64,000 nucleotides of DNA, taken from assembly GCF_001687325.1 (NCBI RefSeq), contig NZ_LZRD01000001.1, forward strand, positions 186,001 to 250,000, given 5' to 3'. This DNA comes from Streptomyces sp. PTY087I2 (GTDB lineage: Bacteria > Actinomycetota > Actinomycetes > Streptomycetales > Streptomycetaceae). Below are positions 38,937-46,844 of this stretch, in pieces (within the stretch, counting starts at the first letter, position 1; each line of letters starts with the position of its first letter). A program made the translations under genes and the position numbers. The notes beneath the pieces were generated by a model. That model did not search any database and was not told the origin of the DNA. It saw only the letters and a list, made by a program, of their open reading frames with translations.

Positions 38937-39599
38937 TCAGACCTTGTAGAAGAAGGCTTCACCAAGCAGAAAGGCCCGGTAGCTGTTGGTAGTGGGCACG
39001 GAAGGCCAATAAGTTTCTTCGACCTTAAGCTCCCTCTCGTGCATTCGCAGGTAGTGCGGTTCATCCCCACGCGCCTCGATCCGTGCGTATTTGTGAGCGA
39101 TCGGCAGAACATAGTCAATGGCGGGCGGAAATCGACTGAGGCGATCCCCGTCTTCACGACGGGGCTTCGGTTCGGGCACGGGCCGGGGCGGGATTAGATT
39201 CGCGAGGTGTTCCAGAGCGACACCAGGGTTCAACGCCCGCTCCGCACGTTTGACGGCTCCTGTCGTGAACCCCCCTGCCGCGTAGAGGATGCCGCGGGCA
39301 GCACCTAGGTCGAGCAACTTACCGATGAACTCATCGACAGTACCGATCGAGACACGTCGACCGTAGCACTTGGCTTCAATGACAACACTCAGCTTCTGCC
39401 CTGCGACAGAGCCCACGGCCAGTGCATCGAGCTGACGCGGCACGCCGCTCATCACACCGACTCGTATCTCGTTGTGCGTGATCGATGCGTTGGCGTCCAG
39501 CGCCATTACGAGTGCGGCCACTCGCTTCTCATACGCCAGCCAGAAGGCAGCGTCGGCGGGCTTCCTCTTCTTGATCCGCCCGTTCACAGCATTGGTCAT
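38937..39599 (-). CDS. Mrr-like restriction endonuclease
   Basis: A PD-(D/E)xK nuclease core: Asp58 in RQLDALAVG, Glu76 and Lys78 in VVIEAKCYG, then SIGTVDEFIGKL and ILYAAGGFTTGAV as in Mrr_cat domains. 220 residues with a short helical N-terminus; the C-terminal third is unassigned. Mrr-type enzymes cut modified DNA. No methylase or specificity subunit is adjacent. GC content is lower than the surrounding core genes, suggesting acquisition. Confidence 0.78.
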   Translation of the reverse strand: MTNAVNGRIKKRKPADAAFWLAYEKRVAALVMALDANASITHNEIRVGVMSGVPRQLDALAVGSVAGQKLSVVIEAKCYGRRVSIGTVDEFIGKLLDLGAARGILYAAGGFTTGAVKRAERALNPGVALEHLANLIPPRPVPEPKPRREDGDRLSRFPPAIDYVLPIAHKYARIEARGDEPHYLRMHERELKVEETYWPSVPTTNSYRAFLLGEAFFYKV

Positions 39600-39929
39600 T
39601 CCGGAATCCTAGCGCCGTCCACGTATGCCGATTTGAAGATCACCATCGCGGGCCGTCCCAAGTCATTGCCGGTCCACACGCGTACGGGCGATCGCGCCTA
39701 CGGCTACTGGCGGGGCGATGACGCGCCGCGTAGGACACCGCCGAGCGCGTCAGCTGTCCTCTCCGCCGCGCCCAAGGCACTCAGCCTTGGCAGCGGAGTC
39801 CGACCAGGAGCCGACGCCACGAGGGGCTGTTGCTGGGCGACCGATTCTGAGGACGTTGTCGCCTGCCCGGCGAGCTCACTGCCATCCTCGCGACGATGCC
39901 GGTCACCCAGCTCCCGGATGATCCAGCTA
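39600..39929. other. Non-coding left flank of the IS5-family element
   Basis: 330 bases with no supported gene. The last ~80 bases have a short open frame (ELTAILATMPVTQLPDDPA) that would continue as RRLLVGTDWPEGLRDD if the insertion element were removed, so the element may have interrupted an older coding remnant. Weak evidence. Confidence 0.35.
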
Positions 39930-39954
39930 GGGCGCGTATTGGGTTGTGATCAAT
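39930..39954. repeat. Left terminal inverted repeat of the IS element
   Basis: Begins GGGCGCGTATTGGG and ends TGATCAAT. It pairs with 41530-41554. Confidence 0.8.
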
Positions 39955-39990
39955 GGGTGGCCCGAGTGCGCCGGTCGCTATGGTGGTGGG

Positions 39991-40419
39991 GTGATCACAC
40001 GGATTGAGGTGTTGGAGCGGGCCGCCGCAGGAGACGGAGCGCTTCCACTTCTCACGCTGGACGAGTTCTTCGCCGACAACGAGCAGCAGGAATCAGTCGC
40101 GCCCAACCAGTGGGGGTACGGGCGCCCGCCGCTCCAGACGATCCATCAGCGCTTGTCCGTTCTTCAAGAGGCAGCTGATGTGGCTTGGATGCGAGTCCAG
40201 TTGCACGAGGAGATGTTCGACAGCGATTTTCCCGACATTTCGGCTGAAGCGGTCGCCATCTGCACAAGCGCCGCAGCGGACGAGATTGAACGGCGCCTGG
40301 ACGCCGAACTCTTGCAGAGCAGCGGCATCATCGAAGGACTTGTCTACCCCTCTGACTGGTTCGCAGAGATACCTGCCGTTCCAGAGCGGCACCATCTCCT
40401 GTCACTTGTGTGGGACTAA
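39991..40419 (+). CDS. Hypothetical passenger protein inside the IS element
   Basis: GTG at 39991 begins a 142-residue acidic, helical protein (ITRIEVLERAAAGDG; LLTLDEFFADNEQQESVAPN; YGRPPLQTIHQRLSVLQEAA; DWFAEIPAVPERHHLLSLVW). No signal, membrane segment or known motif. Acidic character and single-domain size recall immunity-type proteins, but that is only an impression. It is oriented opposite to the transposase and lies between the outer left repeat and an inner repeat-like sequence. Confidence 0.6.
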   Translation: MITRIEVLERAAAGDGALPLLTLDEFFADNEQQESVAPNQWGYGRPPLQTIHQRLSVLQEAADVAWMRVQLHEEMFDSDFPDISAEAVAICTSAAADEIERRLDAELLQSSGIIEGLVYPSDWFAEIPAVPERHHLLSLVWD

Positions 40420-40460
40420 CGACCCCGTGCACGGTAAGTCGTGTACGAGGTCGGTCGGTT

Positions 40461-40483
40461 GCATATTGGATGGTGATTCAAGG
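40461..40483. repeat. Internal copy resembling the IS left terminus
   Basis: GCATATTGGATGGTGATTCA and the next three bases match 17 of 23 positions of the outer left end (39934-39956) in the same orientation. It overlaps the transposase stop codon, exactly where an ordinary IS427-type element would end. Confidence 0.5.
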
Positions 40484-41481
40484 TGTGGTCCGGGCGAGGT
40501 CTTTGATCCAGATCATCGAGGCTCGTAGGTGGAGGCCGGTGAGATAGCTGTCCGGGGTCTTGCCGTATCGGGTCGCGATGCCTCGCCAGGACTTGAGTTT
40601 GTTGATCAGGCGCTCGACGGTGTTCTTCTCGTTGTAGAAGGCGGCGTCGTGACTGACGGGTCGACCACCCCCGGAGCCCTTCTTCTTCCGGTTGGCGGCC
40701 TGGCCCTTCTTCTCCGGGACCACTGCCTTGATACCGCGTCTTCGCAGGTGGACCCGGTTACCGCGGGACGAGTAGGCCTTGTCTCCGCCCATCGCGTCCG
40801 GCCGGGTGTGGGCACGGCCGACGGGCCCGCGAACCCGTAACTTCTTGAGCACCGGGATGAACTGCGGACTGTCCGCGGCCTGGCCCGCGGTCAGCACGAA
40901 CGCCAGCGGGCGGCACTTGCGGTCGGCGGCCAGATGGACCTTGCTGGCCTGTCCGCCCCTGGAGCGTCCGAGGAGAGCGGCCTTCAGACGGACTCTCCGC
41001 CGGCGCCGGATACGTCGTCGCTCCTCCCGCTCGGGATCTGCTGTGAGATCCTGCCCGCTTTGTTCCTTGAGGCTGCCCCCTTTGACCTGGCCTTCTCCTC
41101 CTCTGCGGCAGCCTTCTCCAACGCAGTGATGGCGTCCTCGCTCAGGTGCATCCCAGCGGCATCGTGGTGTGCCCGCACGGTGGTGTAGTCGATACTGACC
41201 AGGGACAGGCCCACCTCGCCCCGCTTCGCCGCTCCCGCGATCAGGCCCTCCAGCAGGGCCTCGAAGACGCCAGCGTCACGCCACTGCCGGAAGCGGTTAT
41301 GCACGGTCGACCAGGCGCCGAACTCCCGCGGCATCTCCCGCCACTGCCCGCCGGTCCCGAACCGCCAGATCATACCCTCGAACTGCTGCCGGAGCCGCTC
41401 GCGATACGGGCCGTACCTACCGATCAGCAGATACGGCCCGATGAACTCCCACTCTGCGTCCGTCAGTTGCACCCGCGTCAT
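40478..41481 (-). CDS. IS5-family DDE transposase (two frames, -1 frameshift)
   Basis: The first frame (41481 to 40984) holds the N-terminal helix-turn-helix domain (TDAEWEFIGPYLLIGRYGPY, GGQWREMPREFGAWSTVHNR) and the first catalytic Asp in VSIDYTTVRAH. The second frame (to 40478) holds GRSRGGQASKVHLAADRKCR, GDKAYSSRGNR and the late Glu in KNTVERLINKLKSWRGIATRY. A -1 shift at a minus-strand AAAGGGGG run (41082-41075) joins RSKG to GSLKEQSGQD and restores a single ~335-residue enzyme. Looks intact and possibly active. Confidence 0.85.
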
Positions 41482-41529
41482 GAAAACGATCTACCAGACG
41501 AGGCCCCGCCGCGAGAGCGAATCCCGCAG

Positions 41530-41554
41530 ATTGATCACGACTCGATTCGCGCCC
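41530..41554. repeat. Right terminal inverted repeat of the IS element
   Basis: Begins ATTGATCACGACTCG and ends GCGCCC; the complement of the left end with four mismatches. Confidence 0.8.
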
Positions 41555-41556
41555 TA

Positions 41557-42325
41557 GGCGACTCCTCGTCGGCACAGACTGGCCCGAAGGCTTGCGTGAC
41601 GATCCGTCTGGTCAGTCTCAGTACGACAGGTGCCCATGACCGGCGGCGGAGCATATGCGTGTCCAGACACGTCGCGGCGGGCAAGTTTCCCGTTCCCCGA
41701 TGGCTGGCCTGTCCACACGCATCTGACTGCCCCCTCGAGGTCCGGCTGGTCACGATGCGTCTTCGTTACTCTCCCCCATTGCCTGGGTCTCGAAGCTGAC
41801 GCTTCCTCCGCGCAGCGGGGTCGTCCAACTGCCCGTGTCCGGGAGGTCGAAGAAGGCTGCGCGCTGGTGGCTCAGAAGAACTGACAGACTCTCGCCTCCC
41901 CACCACCCTGCGGTCGGAGAAGCCCACAGGGAAAGCTCGTGAGGATTTCATCGCGGTTGCCCCCGGGGCCCGGCGCAGGATGCCGGCACATCTCACGGGG
42001 AACCCACCGTCAGCCCGCGAGTACCGCACGCCCAGTGCAGCCGCAATCGGGCACCAATCTGTCGACGGCACGGGTAGAGGACCGCTTCGTTGTTGGCAGG
42101 AGACACAGGAGCAGGGAACCCTCGGCAGGGAGGACCGTAGCGTCGGCCAACGTTGGGCTCTGCCGGCCAGCATGCCGAGAGCTCCCGCATGCGCGGAGGT
42201 GCCACTTCAGAGAAGTGACTGGACTGGACGAACAAGGGCTCGACGCACACGCATCTTCGGCTTGGCGAAATCTGCGGCCCGCTGCCCCTCTGGTGAAACG
42301 TGCCTGCGGCCCCGGGTACACCCAG
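41557..42325. other. Decayed gene-free stretch
   Basis: About 770 bases between the IS element and the ArsR gene. Several short frames exist on both strands but none has a ribosome site, consistent codon bias or a recognisable motif. I see nothing functional in it. Confidence 0.5.
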
Positions 42326-42634
42326 CTATTCTTGGGCGTGCTTGATCGCGTCCAGCACAATGTGGGCGATGTGATCGTCAGTCAGGCCGTACTGGATCTC
42401 ACGAGCCTCCCGGCGCGTCGTCACGATACGGGAGTTGCGGAGGATCCGTAGATGCTGGGAGACGAGCGGCTGACTCACTCCAAGTGCGGCAACCAATTCG
42501 TGAACGTACTTCTGTCCCTTCGACAACTCGCGGACGATGCCGAGGCGCACAGGTGAGGCCAGCGCCCTGAGGAGTTCGCTGGCCGCCTGCAATGTTCGTA
42601 TCGGCTCGTCCGTCGGAGAAGGAAGGGTTGCCAT
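42326..42634 (-). CDS. ArsR/SmtB-family metal-sensing repressor
   Basis: A 102-residue winged helix: LLRALASPVRLGIVRELSKG, recognition helix LGVSQPLVSQHLRILRNSRI and the wing TTRREAREIQYGL. The last helix DDHIAHIVLDAIKHAQE carries Asp, His and His at the spacing of the alpha-5 metal site of CzrA/SmtB-type Zn or Co sensors; the final ligand would be Glu rather than His. It lacks the CxC arsenic motif. It follows the His-rich protein gene, so it probably controls that gene in response to zinc, nickel or cobalt. Confidence 0.88.
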   Translation of the reverse strand: MATLPSPTDEPIRTLQAASELLRALASPVRLGIVRELSKGQKYVHELVAALGVSQPLVSQHLRILRNSRIVTTRREAREIQYGLTDDHIAHIVLDAIKHAQE

Positions 42635-42644
42635 ATGCGCATAT
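42633..42644. promoter_or_regulatory. Palindrome at the ArsR start codon
   Basis: ATATGCGCATAT is a perfect 12-bp palindrome overlapping the ArsR ATG (42634). AT-rich dyads of this type are usual ArsR-family operators, so autoregulation is plausible. Confidence 0.5.
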
Positions 42645-42696
42645 TAGCATGTGACAATCATTTTCGACCCCTGGGCCGCCGGGCCCGACTACCCCC

Positions 42697-42999
42697 TCAG
42701 TGGTCGTCCCAGTGACCCTCATGGGCGGCGTGGCGGTGGCCATCATGCACGTAGTCGGTGTGATCCCCATGAGGGACCGCGACGTGACCGCACCCCTCAC
42801 CATGCGCGTGGGTGTGGCCGTCATGGGCGACGTGGCCAGCGGTGGCGCACTCGTCGACGTGACTGTCGTGAATCTTGTGGAGGTGGCCGTCGTGCACGTA
42901 GTCGGTGTGGTCACCGTGCGGGACGGCGACGTGTCCACACCCCTCACCGTGCGCGTGGCCGTGATTGTCGTGCGTGCGATGCTCAGCGGCTGTAGTCAT
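42697..42999 (-). CDS. Histidine-rich metal-binding protein
   Basis: 100 residues, nearly a quarter of them His. Two copies of an identical 25-residue unit (beginning HAHGEGCGHVAVPHGDHTDY and ending VHDGH) are joined by a linker that also contains His and one Cys. No signal peptide. It should bind Zn, Ni or Co in the cytosol as a store or chaperone. ATG at 42999 follows GGGAGCAGTA. The ArsR gene lies 62 bases downstream in the same direction, probably one operon. Confidence 0.85.
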   Translation of the reverse strand: MTTAAEHRTHDNHGHAHGEGCGHVAVPHGDHTDYVHDGHLHKIHDSHVDECATAGHVAHDGHTHAHGEGCGHVAVPHGDHTDYVHDGHRHAAHEGHWDDH

Positions 43000-43055
43000 T
43001 ACTGCTCCCTGTTCGTCGTTCGGTGCAGGACAAGGCGGAACCCTGCCTTGCGCCA

Positions 43056-43097
43056 CACACATGGCGACATCAATATATAGCAACCCTCGCATGTGTG
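43056..43097. promoter_or_regulatory. Dyad around a TATATA box upstream of the His-rich gene
   Basis: CACACATG (43056-43063) and CATGTGTG (43090-43097) flank 26 bases containing TATATATTGATG on the minus strand, a likely -10 region. The gene start lies ~60 bases downstream. A candidate operator for the adjacent ArsR protein. Confidence 0.5.
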
Positions 43098-43189
43098 CGG
43101 TGGATGCGCCACGCGAGGCGAACATCAAGAGGCTCGGCCGCCAGCCCGGCGCTGGTGACGGCGCGTTTGAGAACGCCTCTCACCAGACC

Positions 43190-43432
43190 GTGCCCTCGAG
43201 TTACCTTCTCGGCGAGGATTTCCTGATCCACTCCACCCACCCCGCCCACGAGAAGACCGGCGAGCCCGTCAACTGGCTGCGCCTTCCCGTCCTCGACCGC
43301 GGGTGAAACGCTAAACAGGCCGACAAGGGCGGCTTCATCCAAGAGGCTTCTGGGCGCAAGCCGTCCCCGCTCCAGCCCTTCATAGACGTCCAGCAGATTG
43401 CCCGCGCCGCTGGCGTGTACCTGCCCGAGTAG
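43190..43432 (+). pseudogene. Remnant of an unidentified gene with internal stop
   Basis: One frame reads SSYLLGEDFLIHSTHPAHEK, TGEPVNWLRLPVLDRG, a TGA at 43304, then NAKQADKGGFIQEASGRKPS, PLQPFIDVQQIARAAGVYLPE and a stop at 43432. Both halves have protein character in the same frame, so a single nonsense change probably killed the gene. The family is not recognised. Confidence 0.4.
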
Positions 43433-43554
43433 GCGGCCCACACAGCTGAGCGCCCACCCTAAGGCCCCGGGGCGGGCACTCTCGCCCTCAACGTCACCGC
43501 GCGCCACCAGTACCCAGAATCAGGTTGCGGAGGTAGCTGCCAGCAGCCGAGTCT

Positions 43555-44067
43555 GTGACGATGCACCCCATCGAATGGATGAGGGCCGACGAAGCCCTCG
43601 ACGTCCACCTCGGGAAGATGGTCCGCCAGGCATCAACGCTCGAATACTTCCTTGAGCAGACCGCCAAAGCACTCAGCGGCAGCCCCTACGGTGCCCTGCT
43701 GGTCAGCGGAGAGAACGTCAGCCGGGTCATAGCAGGGTGCAGAGCACTCATCCTGGCCCGCGAGGACGCCACAGACGAATGGCGCGCCAGGTTCAAGGAA
43801 ACCCTCGACGACTGCGGGAAAGCGTTCGAGCGGCGGAACCGCTACGTTCACGGCGCAGTCAGCTGGCAGGGCCCGGACGGGCTGCCCGGCACCTCCCGTA
43901 GTAGGCGCCTCAAACCCGAACCCGACTTCGTCCCCCTCGACATGGCAGACCTCACCGGCCTGACCAGAGAGCTCAACCGCCTCACCTTCCGTGCCGCAGC
44001 GTGCTACGTCGCGGTGCTTGATGGCTTCCCCCCTCACCTAAGCGAGGCATACCACGAGGAGGACTGA
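43555..44067 (+). CDS. HEPN-like protein
   Basis: An all-helical 170-residue protein with FERRNRYVHGAV at residues 91-102: Arg94-Asn95-x3-His99 fits the Rx4-6H (RNxxxH) active-site motif of HEPN ribonucleases, and the long helix before it (STLEYFLEQTAKALSG) fits the fold. HEPN proteins act in toxin-antitoxin and abortive-infection systems. No partner nucleotidyltransferase is adjacent. GTG at 43555 or ATG at 43561 may start it; no good ribosome site is visible. Role is inference. Confidence 0.5.
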   Translation: MTMHPIEWMRADEALDVHLGKMVRQASTLEYFLEQTAKALSGSPYGALLVSGENVSRVIAGCRALILAREDATDEWRARFKETLDDCGKAFERRNRYVHGAVSWQGPDGLPGTSRSRRLKPEPDFVPLDMADLTGLTRELNRLTFRAAACYVAVLDGFPPHLSEAYHEED

Positions 44068-44169
44068 CGGCGCACGGAAGGAAGCACCCGCCCCCACGAT
44101 CGGTATCAGGCGCTCGCGCCATCCTCACTTGCCGACGCCCCCAGAGCCTCAGCCTGCAACAGGCAAACT

Positions 44170-44970
44170 ATGGCCGCCCTCGGATCCGCTTCCCCCCGCC
44201 GTCTCGCCCAGCACCTCAACCGCCTGCGTCACGATCCTGGCCAGGCCCAGACGCACAGCCTCCAACTCATCCGTTCCAGGCCCTCCAACAGGACGTCCGC
44301 TCCCCTTCGTCATCCCCGGCAACGACCAGCGGCAGGCCGTAGCTACCGGGAGCCGAAGTCGGGGAAGGCCGCGGCGAAGATCACGGCCAAGGAGTGGTTC
44401 ACCTCGAAGCGGAAGATCAGCCCGACCACCCGCCGGGACTACCGGGATCTCTTCGACAACTACGTCATCCCGAAGTGGCGTGACTGGCAGGTCTCGGCGA
44501 TCAGGGGAGGACGTGCCCGCCTGGCTGACCAAGCTCGAGACCAAGCCCGGCAAGTCAGGGAAGCTCCTCGGGTCCGCGCGGATCATCAAGGCTTACCGGG
44601 TGCTGTCGATGGTGATGAAGCACGCCGTGTTCTCGAAGCGCATCAGCACGAGCCCGTGTCACGACCACGAACTCCCGCGATCGGACGATGAGGATCAGCA
44701 CGTCTACCTCACTACAGCCAGCCGGAGCACCTGGCTCCCGCAGCGGGCGAGTACCAGCTGATGATCTTCACGTTGGGGTACAACGGCATCCGGTAGGCGG
44801 AAGCGTCCGCCATCAAGACGGGCCGGCTGCTGGTGCCGAAGCGGGGAATACGGATCGTCCAGAACTTCACCGACGTCGGCGGTGTGCGCGAAGCCAGTTG
44901 CAGTCCTCCACAGTCCGACCGGGCCGCCGGTCTCGCTCCTCGCGCGAGGGCCCCGAGGAGTACCTCGACT
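44170..44970 (+). pseudogene. Shattered tyrosine integrase
   Basis: Pieces in order: AAAKITAKEWFTSKRKISPT and TTRRDYRDLFDNYVIPKWRD (core-binding SAM-like domain) in one frame to about 44500; then EDVPAWLTKLETKPGKSGKL and ARIIKAYRVLSMVMKHAVF in the next; then EYQLMIFTLGYNGIR, a TAG at 44794, AEASAIKTGRLLVPKRGIRI in the first frame again (start of the catalytic domain, the first Arg present). At least two frameshifts and one stop; the catalytic C-terminus is missing. It is probably the integrase lost by the element that supplied the Xis gene. Confidence 0.8.
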
Positions 44971-45064
44971 AGGGACGCTAGCAGCGTCAACGGGGGGCTC
45001 GGTTCCGGAATATCCCTCTGGCGATTTCGATTCCCCTTAGTAGTTATCTCAGGAGGGGGCCCTG

Positions 45065-46000
45065 GTGGGCGAGCTGATGCTGTTCCGGCGAGACGCGGAC
45101 GGGCAGGACGTCGAGCTGCGGGGTTCGACGGTGGCGCTGGAGGTGGAGCTGCAGCGGCGGGTCGAGGCCAGTCTGGAGCAGATGCTCGGCATCCGGTTCC
45201 TGGCGTCGGAGTACCCGACCGGTCCGTGGCATCGAGGGCGGATCGACACCCTTGGGCTGGACGAGAACGGTGCCCCGGTGGTGATCGAGTTCAAGAAGGG
45301 CTCCGACAGCGGGGTGCTGTCGCAGGCCGTCTCCTACCTGTCCTGGCTGGACTCGGCGCACCACGAGTTCGAGGCGCTTGTCCGGAGGATGCTGGGCGCG
45401 GAGGCCGTCGAGTCGATCGACTGGCGTCGACCGCGGATGGTCTGCATCGCGGCCGGCTTCTCCCACCACGATCGCATTGCCGTGCAGCGGCTGCCCGAGC
45501 GGATCGACCTGGTGCGCTACCGCGTCTTCGACGGCGGCCTGCTGAGCCTGCTGCTCGTCGACTCCTCACCAGGCTCCCCGAACCCGGCTGCGTCCCGGCG
45601 GCACCGGGAGCGGGACGCCGCAGCCGTCAGCGCGCCGACGGTGCCGGCCGGTCCAGCGGCGGGAAGTGCCGGCCTCGTCCCGGAGTGCCTGCGGGACCTG
45701 TACGCGGAACTGGACGACGCCCTGACGGCGTGGGGCGAGGTCGAGGTGGCAGCGCTTCGGCATTACATCGCCTACCGGCGGCTGGTGAACGTGGCATCGG
45801 TGCTGTTCCGTCCGAGGCACGAGGCGATCCTGGTCTACCTCAGACTCGACCCGGGCTCGGTCGTGCTGGAGGAGGGCTTCTCCCGGGACATGCGCGGCAT
45901 CGGGCACCTGGGCACCGGGGACGTGGAGGTGCGCCTCGCGTCGGCGGACGACCTGGAGAGGGCAACGCCGTTGATCCGGAAGGCGTTCGAGGCGGCCTGA
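45065..46000 (+). CDS. PD-(D/E)xK nuclease with DUF5655 domain (NucS-like)
   Basis: N-terminal nuclease core: Asp61 in HRGRIDTLGLDENG, Glu75 and Lys77 in VVIEFKKG, then Gln87 and Tyr91 in LSQAVSYLSWL, the NucS/DUF91 arrangement. The C-terminal ~100 residues (VEVAALRHYIAYRR to LIRKAFEAA) match the DUF5655 pattern. 311 residues. GTG start with AGGAGG nearby. Proteins of this type are predicted nucleases, often in variable regions. It converges with a DNA methyltransferase across a strong terminator. Confidence 0.8.
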   Translation: MGELMLFRRDADGQDVELRGSTVALEVELQRRVEASLEQMLGIRFLASEYPTGPWHRGRIDTLGLDENGAPVVIEFKKGSDSGVLSQAVSYLSWLDSAHHEFEALVRRMLGAEAVESIDWRRPRMVCIAAGFSHHDRIAVQRLPERIDLVRYRVFDGGLLSLLLVDSSPGSPNPAASRRHRERDAAAVSAPTVPAGPAAGSAGLVPECLRDLYAELDDALTAWGEVEVAALRHYIAYRRLVNVASVLFRPRHEAILVYLRLDPGSVVLEEGFSRDMRGIGHLGTGDVEVRLASADDLERATPLIRKAFEAA

Positions 46001-46008
46001 CGTAACGA

Positions 46009-46053
46009 GAAGGGCGGCTGGAGCATCGATTCTCGATGCTCCAGCCGCCCTTC
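46009..46053. terminator. Bidirectional terminator, 21-bp perfect stem
   Basis: Arms 46009-46029 and 46033-46053 pair perfectly (starting GAAGGGCGGCTGGAGC) with TTC as loop. It lies 8 bases after the nuclease stop and 44 bases past the convergent methyltransferase gene. Confidence 0.85.
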
Positions 46054-46097
46054 GGCGTCTGCGGCCCGTTGGCCCCGGGCTCTCTTCGCTCTCATGA

Positions 46098-46844
46098 TCA
46101 TGCCTCCGGTCCGGCCAGGGCGACGTCGTCCTGCGTCAGCTCCGCGCGGAGCCGCTGCTCGGCCACGTCGGCGTAGTGCGAGGACAGTTCGACGCCCACG
46201 AAGCGGCGGCCTTCGCGCAGGGCCGCGACGCCCGTGGAGCCGCTGCCGGTGAACGGGTCGAGCACCGTTCCGCCTTCGCGGCAGATCTGTACGAGCTGCT
46301 GCATGACCTCGACCGGCTTCTGGGTGATGTGCACCCTGCCCTTACGGGGCTGGGACGCGATGAAGTGTCCGGGCAGGTAGAGGTCCCGGCCCTTGGCCAG
46401 GCTGCCCTTGACTCCCCAGGTGATGAATTCGGCGGACTGCTTGAACCCGCCCTTGCGAGGCCGGCTGGCGGGCTTGATCCACGGGATCGTTCCGCTCCAG
46501 GTCCACCCCGCCATCTGGAGGGCGTCGGACGTGGTGGGCTCCTGGCGCCAGTCCGAGAAGACGACGGCGACCGCGTGCTCGGTCGATGCCCGGTATGCCT
46601 CGGTCAGCAGCTCGGTCAGCCAGGAGCGGTACGAGCGCTGGTCACGGTTCTCGCCGGGGAAGGTGGCGAGGTCGTGCGCCGAGTTGCTGGTGACGTACTT
46701 CGCTCGCGCCGTTCGACCGGTGCGCTCGGAGCTGGTTCGGCCACCGCTGTTGTACGGGGGGTCGGTGATGAACGCGTCGACGCTCTCATCCGGAAGGGTC
46801 TTCATCACGGTGAGGGCGTCGCCTCGGTGCAGCGTGTAGCTCAT
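46098..46844 (-). CDS. DNA (N4/N6) methyltransferase, beta-class order
   Basis: Catalytic TDPPYNSGG at residues 28-36 precedes the AdoMet motif DPFTGSGSTG at 196-205, the permuted (beta) order, with HITQKPVEVMQ before it. It should methylate adenine N6 or cytosine N4 in a specific site. 248 residues; ATG at 46844 (MSYTLHRGDAL) with GAGG eight bases upstream is preferred over 46910. No matching restriction subunit lies beside it, so it may be an orphan or protect the element's DNA. Confidence 0.88.
   Translation of the reverse strand: MSYTLHRGDALTVMKTLPDESVDAFITDPPYNSGGRTSSERTGRTARAKYVTSNSAHDLATFPGENRDQRSYRSWLTELLTEAYRASTEHAVAVVFSDWRQEPTTSDALQMAGWTWSGTIPWIKPASRPRKGGFKQSAEFITWGVKGSLAKGRDLYLPGHFIASQPRKGRVHITQKPVEVMQQLVQICREGGTVLDPFTGSGSTGVAALREGRRFVGVELSSHYADVAEQRLRAELTQDDVALAGPEA

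Larger units (their letters stand above)
39930..41554. mobile_element. IS5-family (IS427-like) element with passenger gene, 1625 bp
   Basis: Imperfect 25-bp terminal inverted repeats (39930-39954 and 41530-41554, 21 of 25 matching, both beginning GGGCGCG) enclose a two-frame DDE transposase and a separate forward gene. TA flanks both ends (39928-39929 and 41555-41556) inside a CTAG context, the insertion pattern of the IS427 group. Elements of this group are normally about 850-900 bp; here ~530 extra bases carry the passenger gene. Confidence 0.85.

Noticed and set aside
38682..39197. Forward frame antisense to the Mrr-like nuclease
   Set aside because: It runs opposite to the nuclease gene and begins in the IS701 fragment; no motif or ribosome site.
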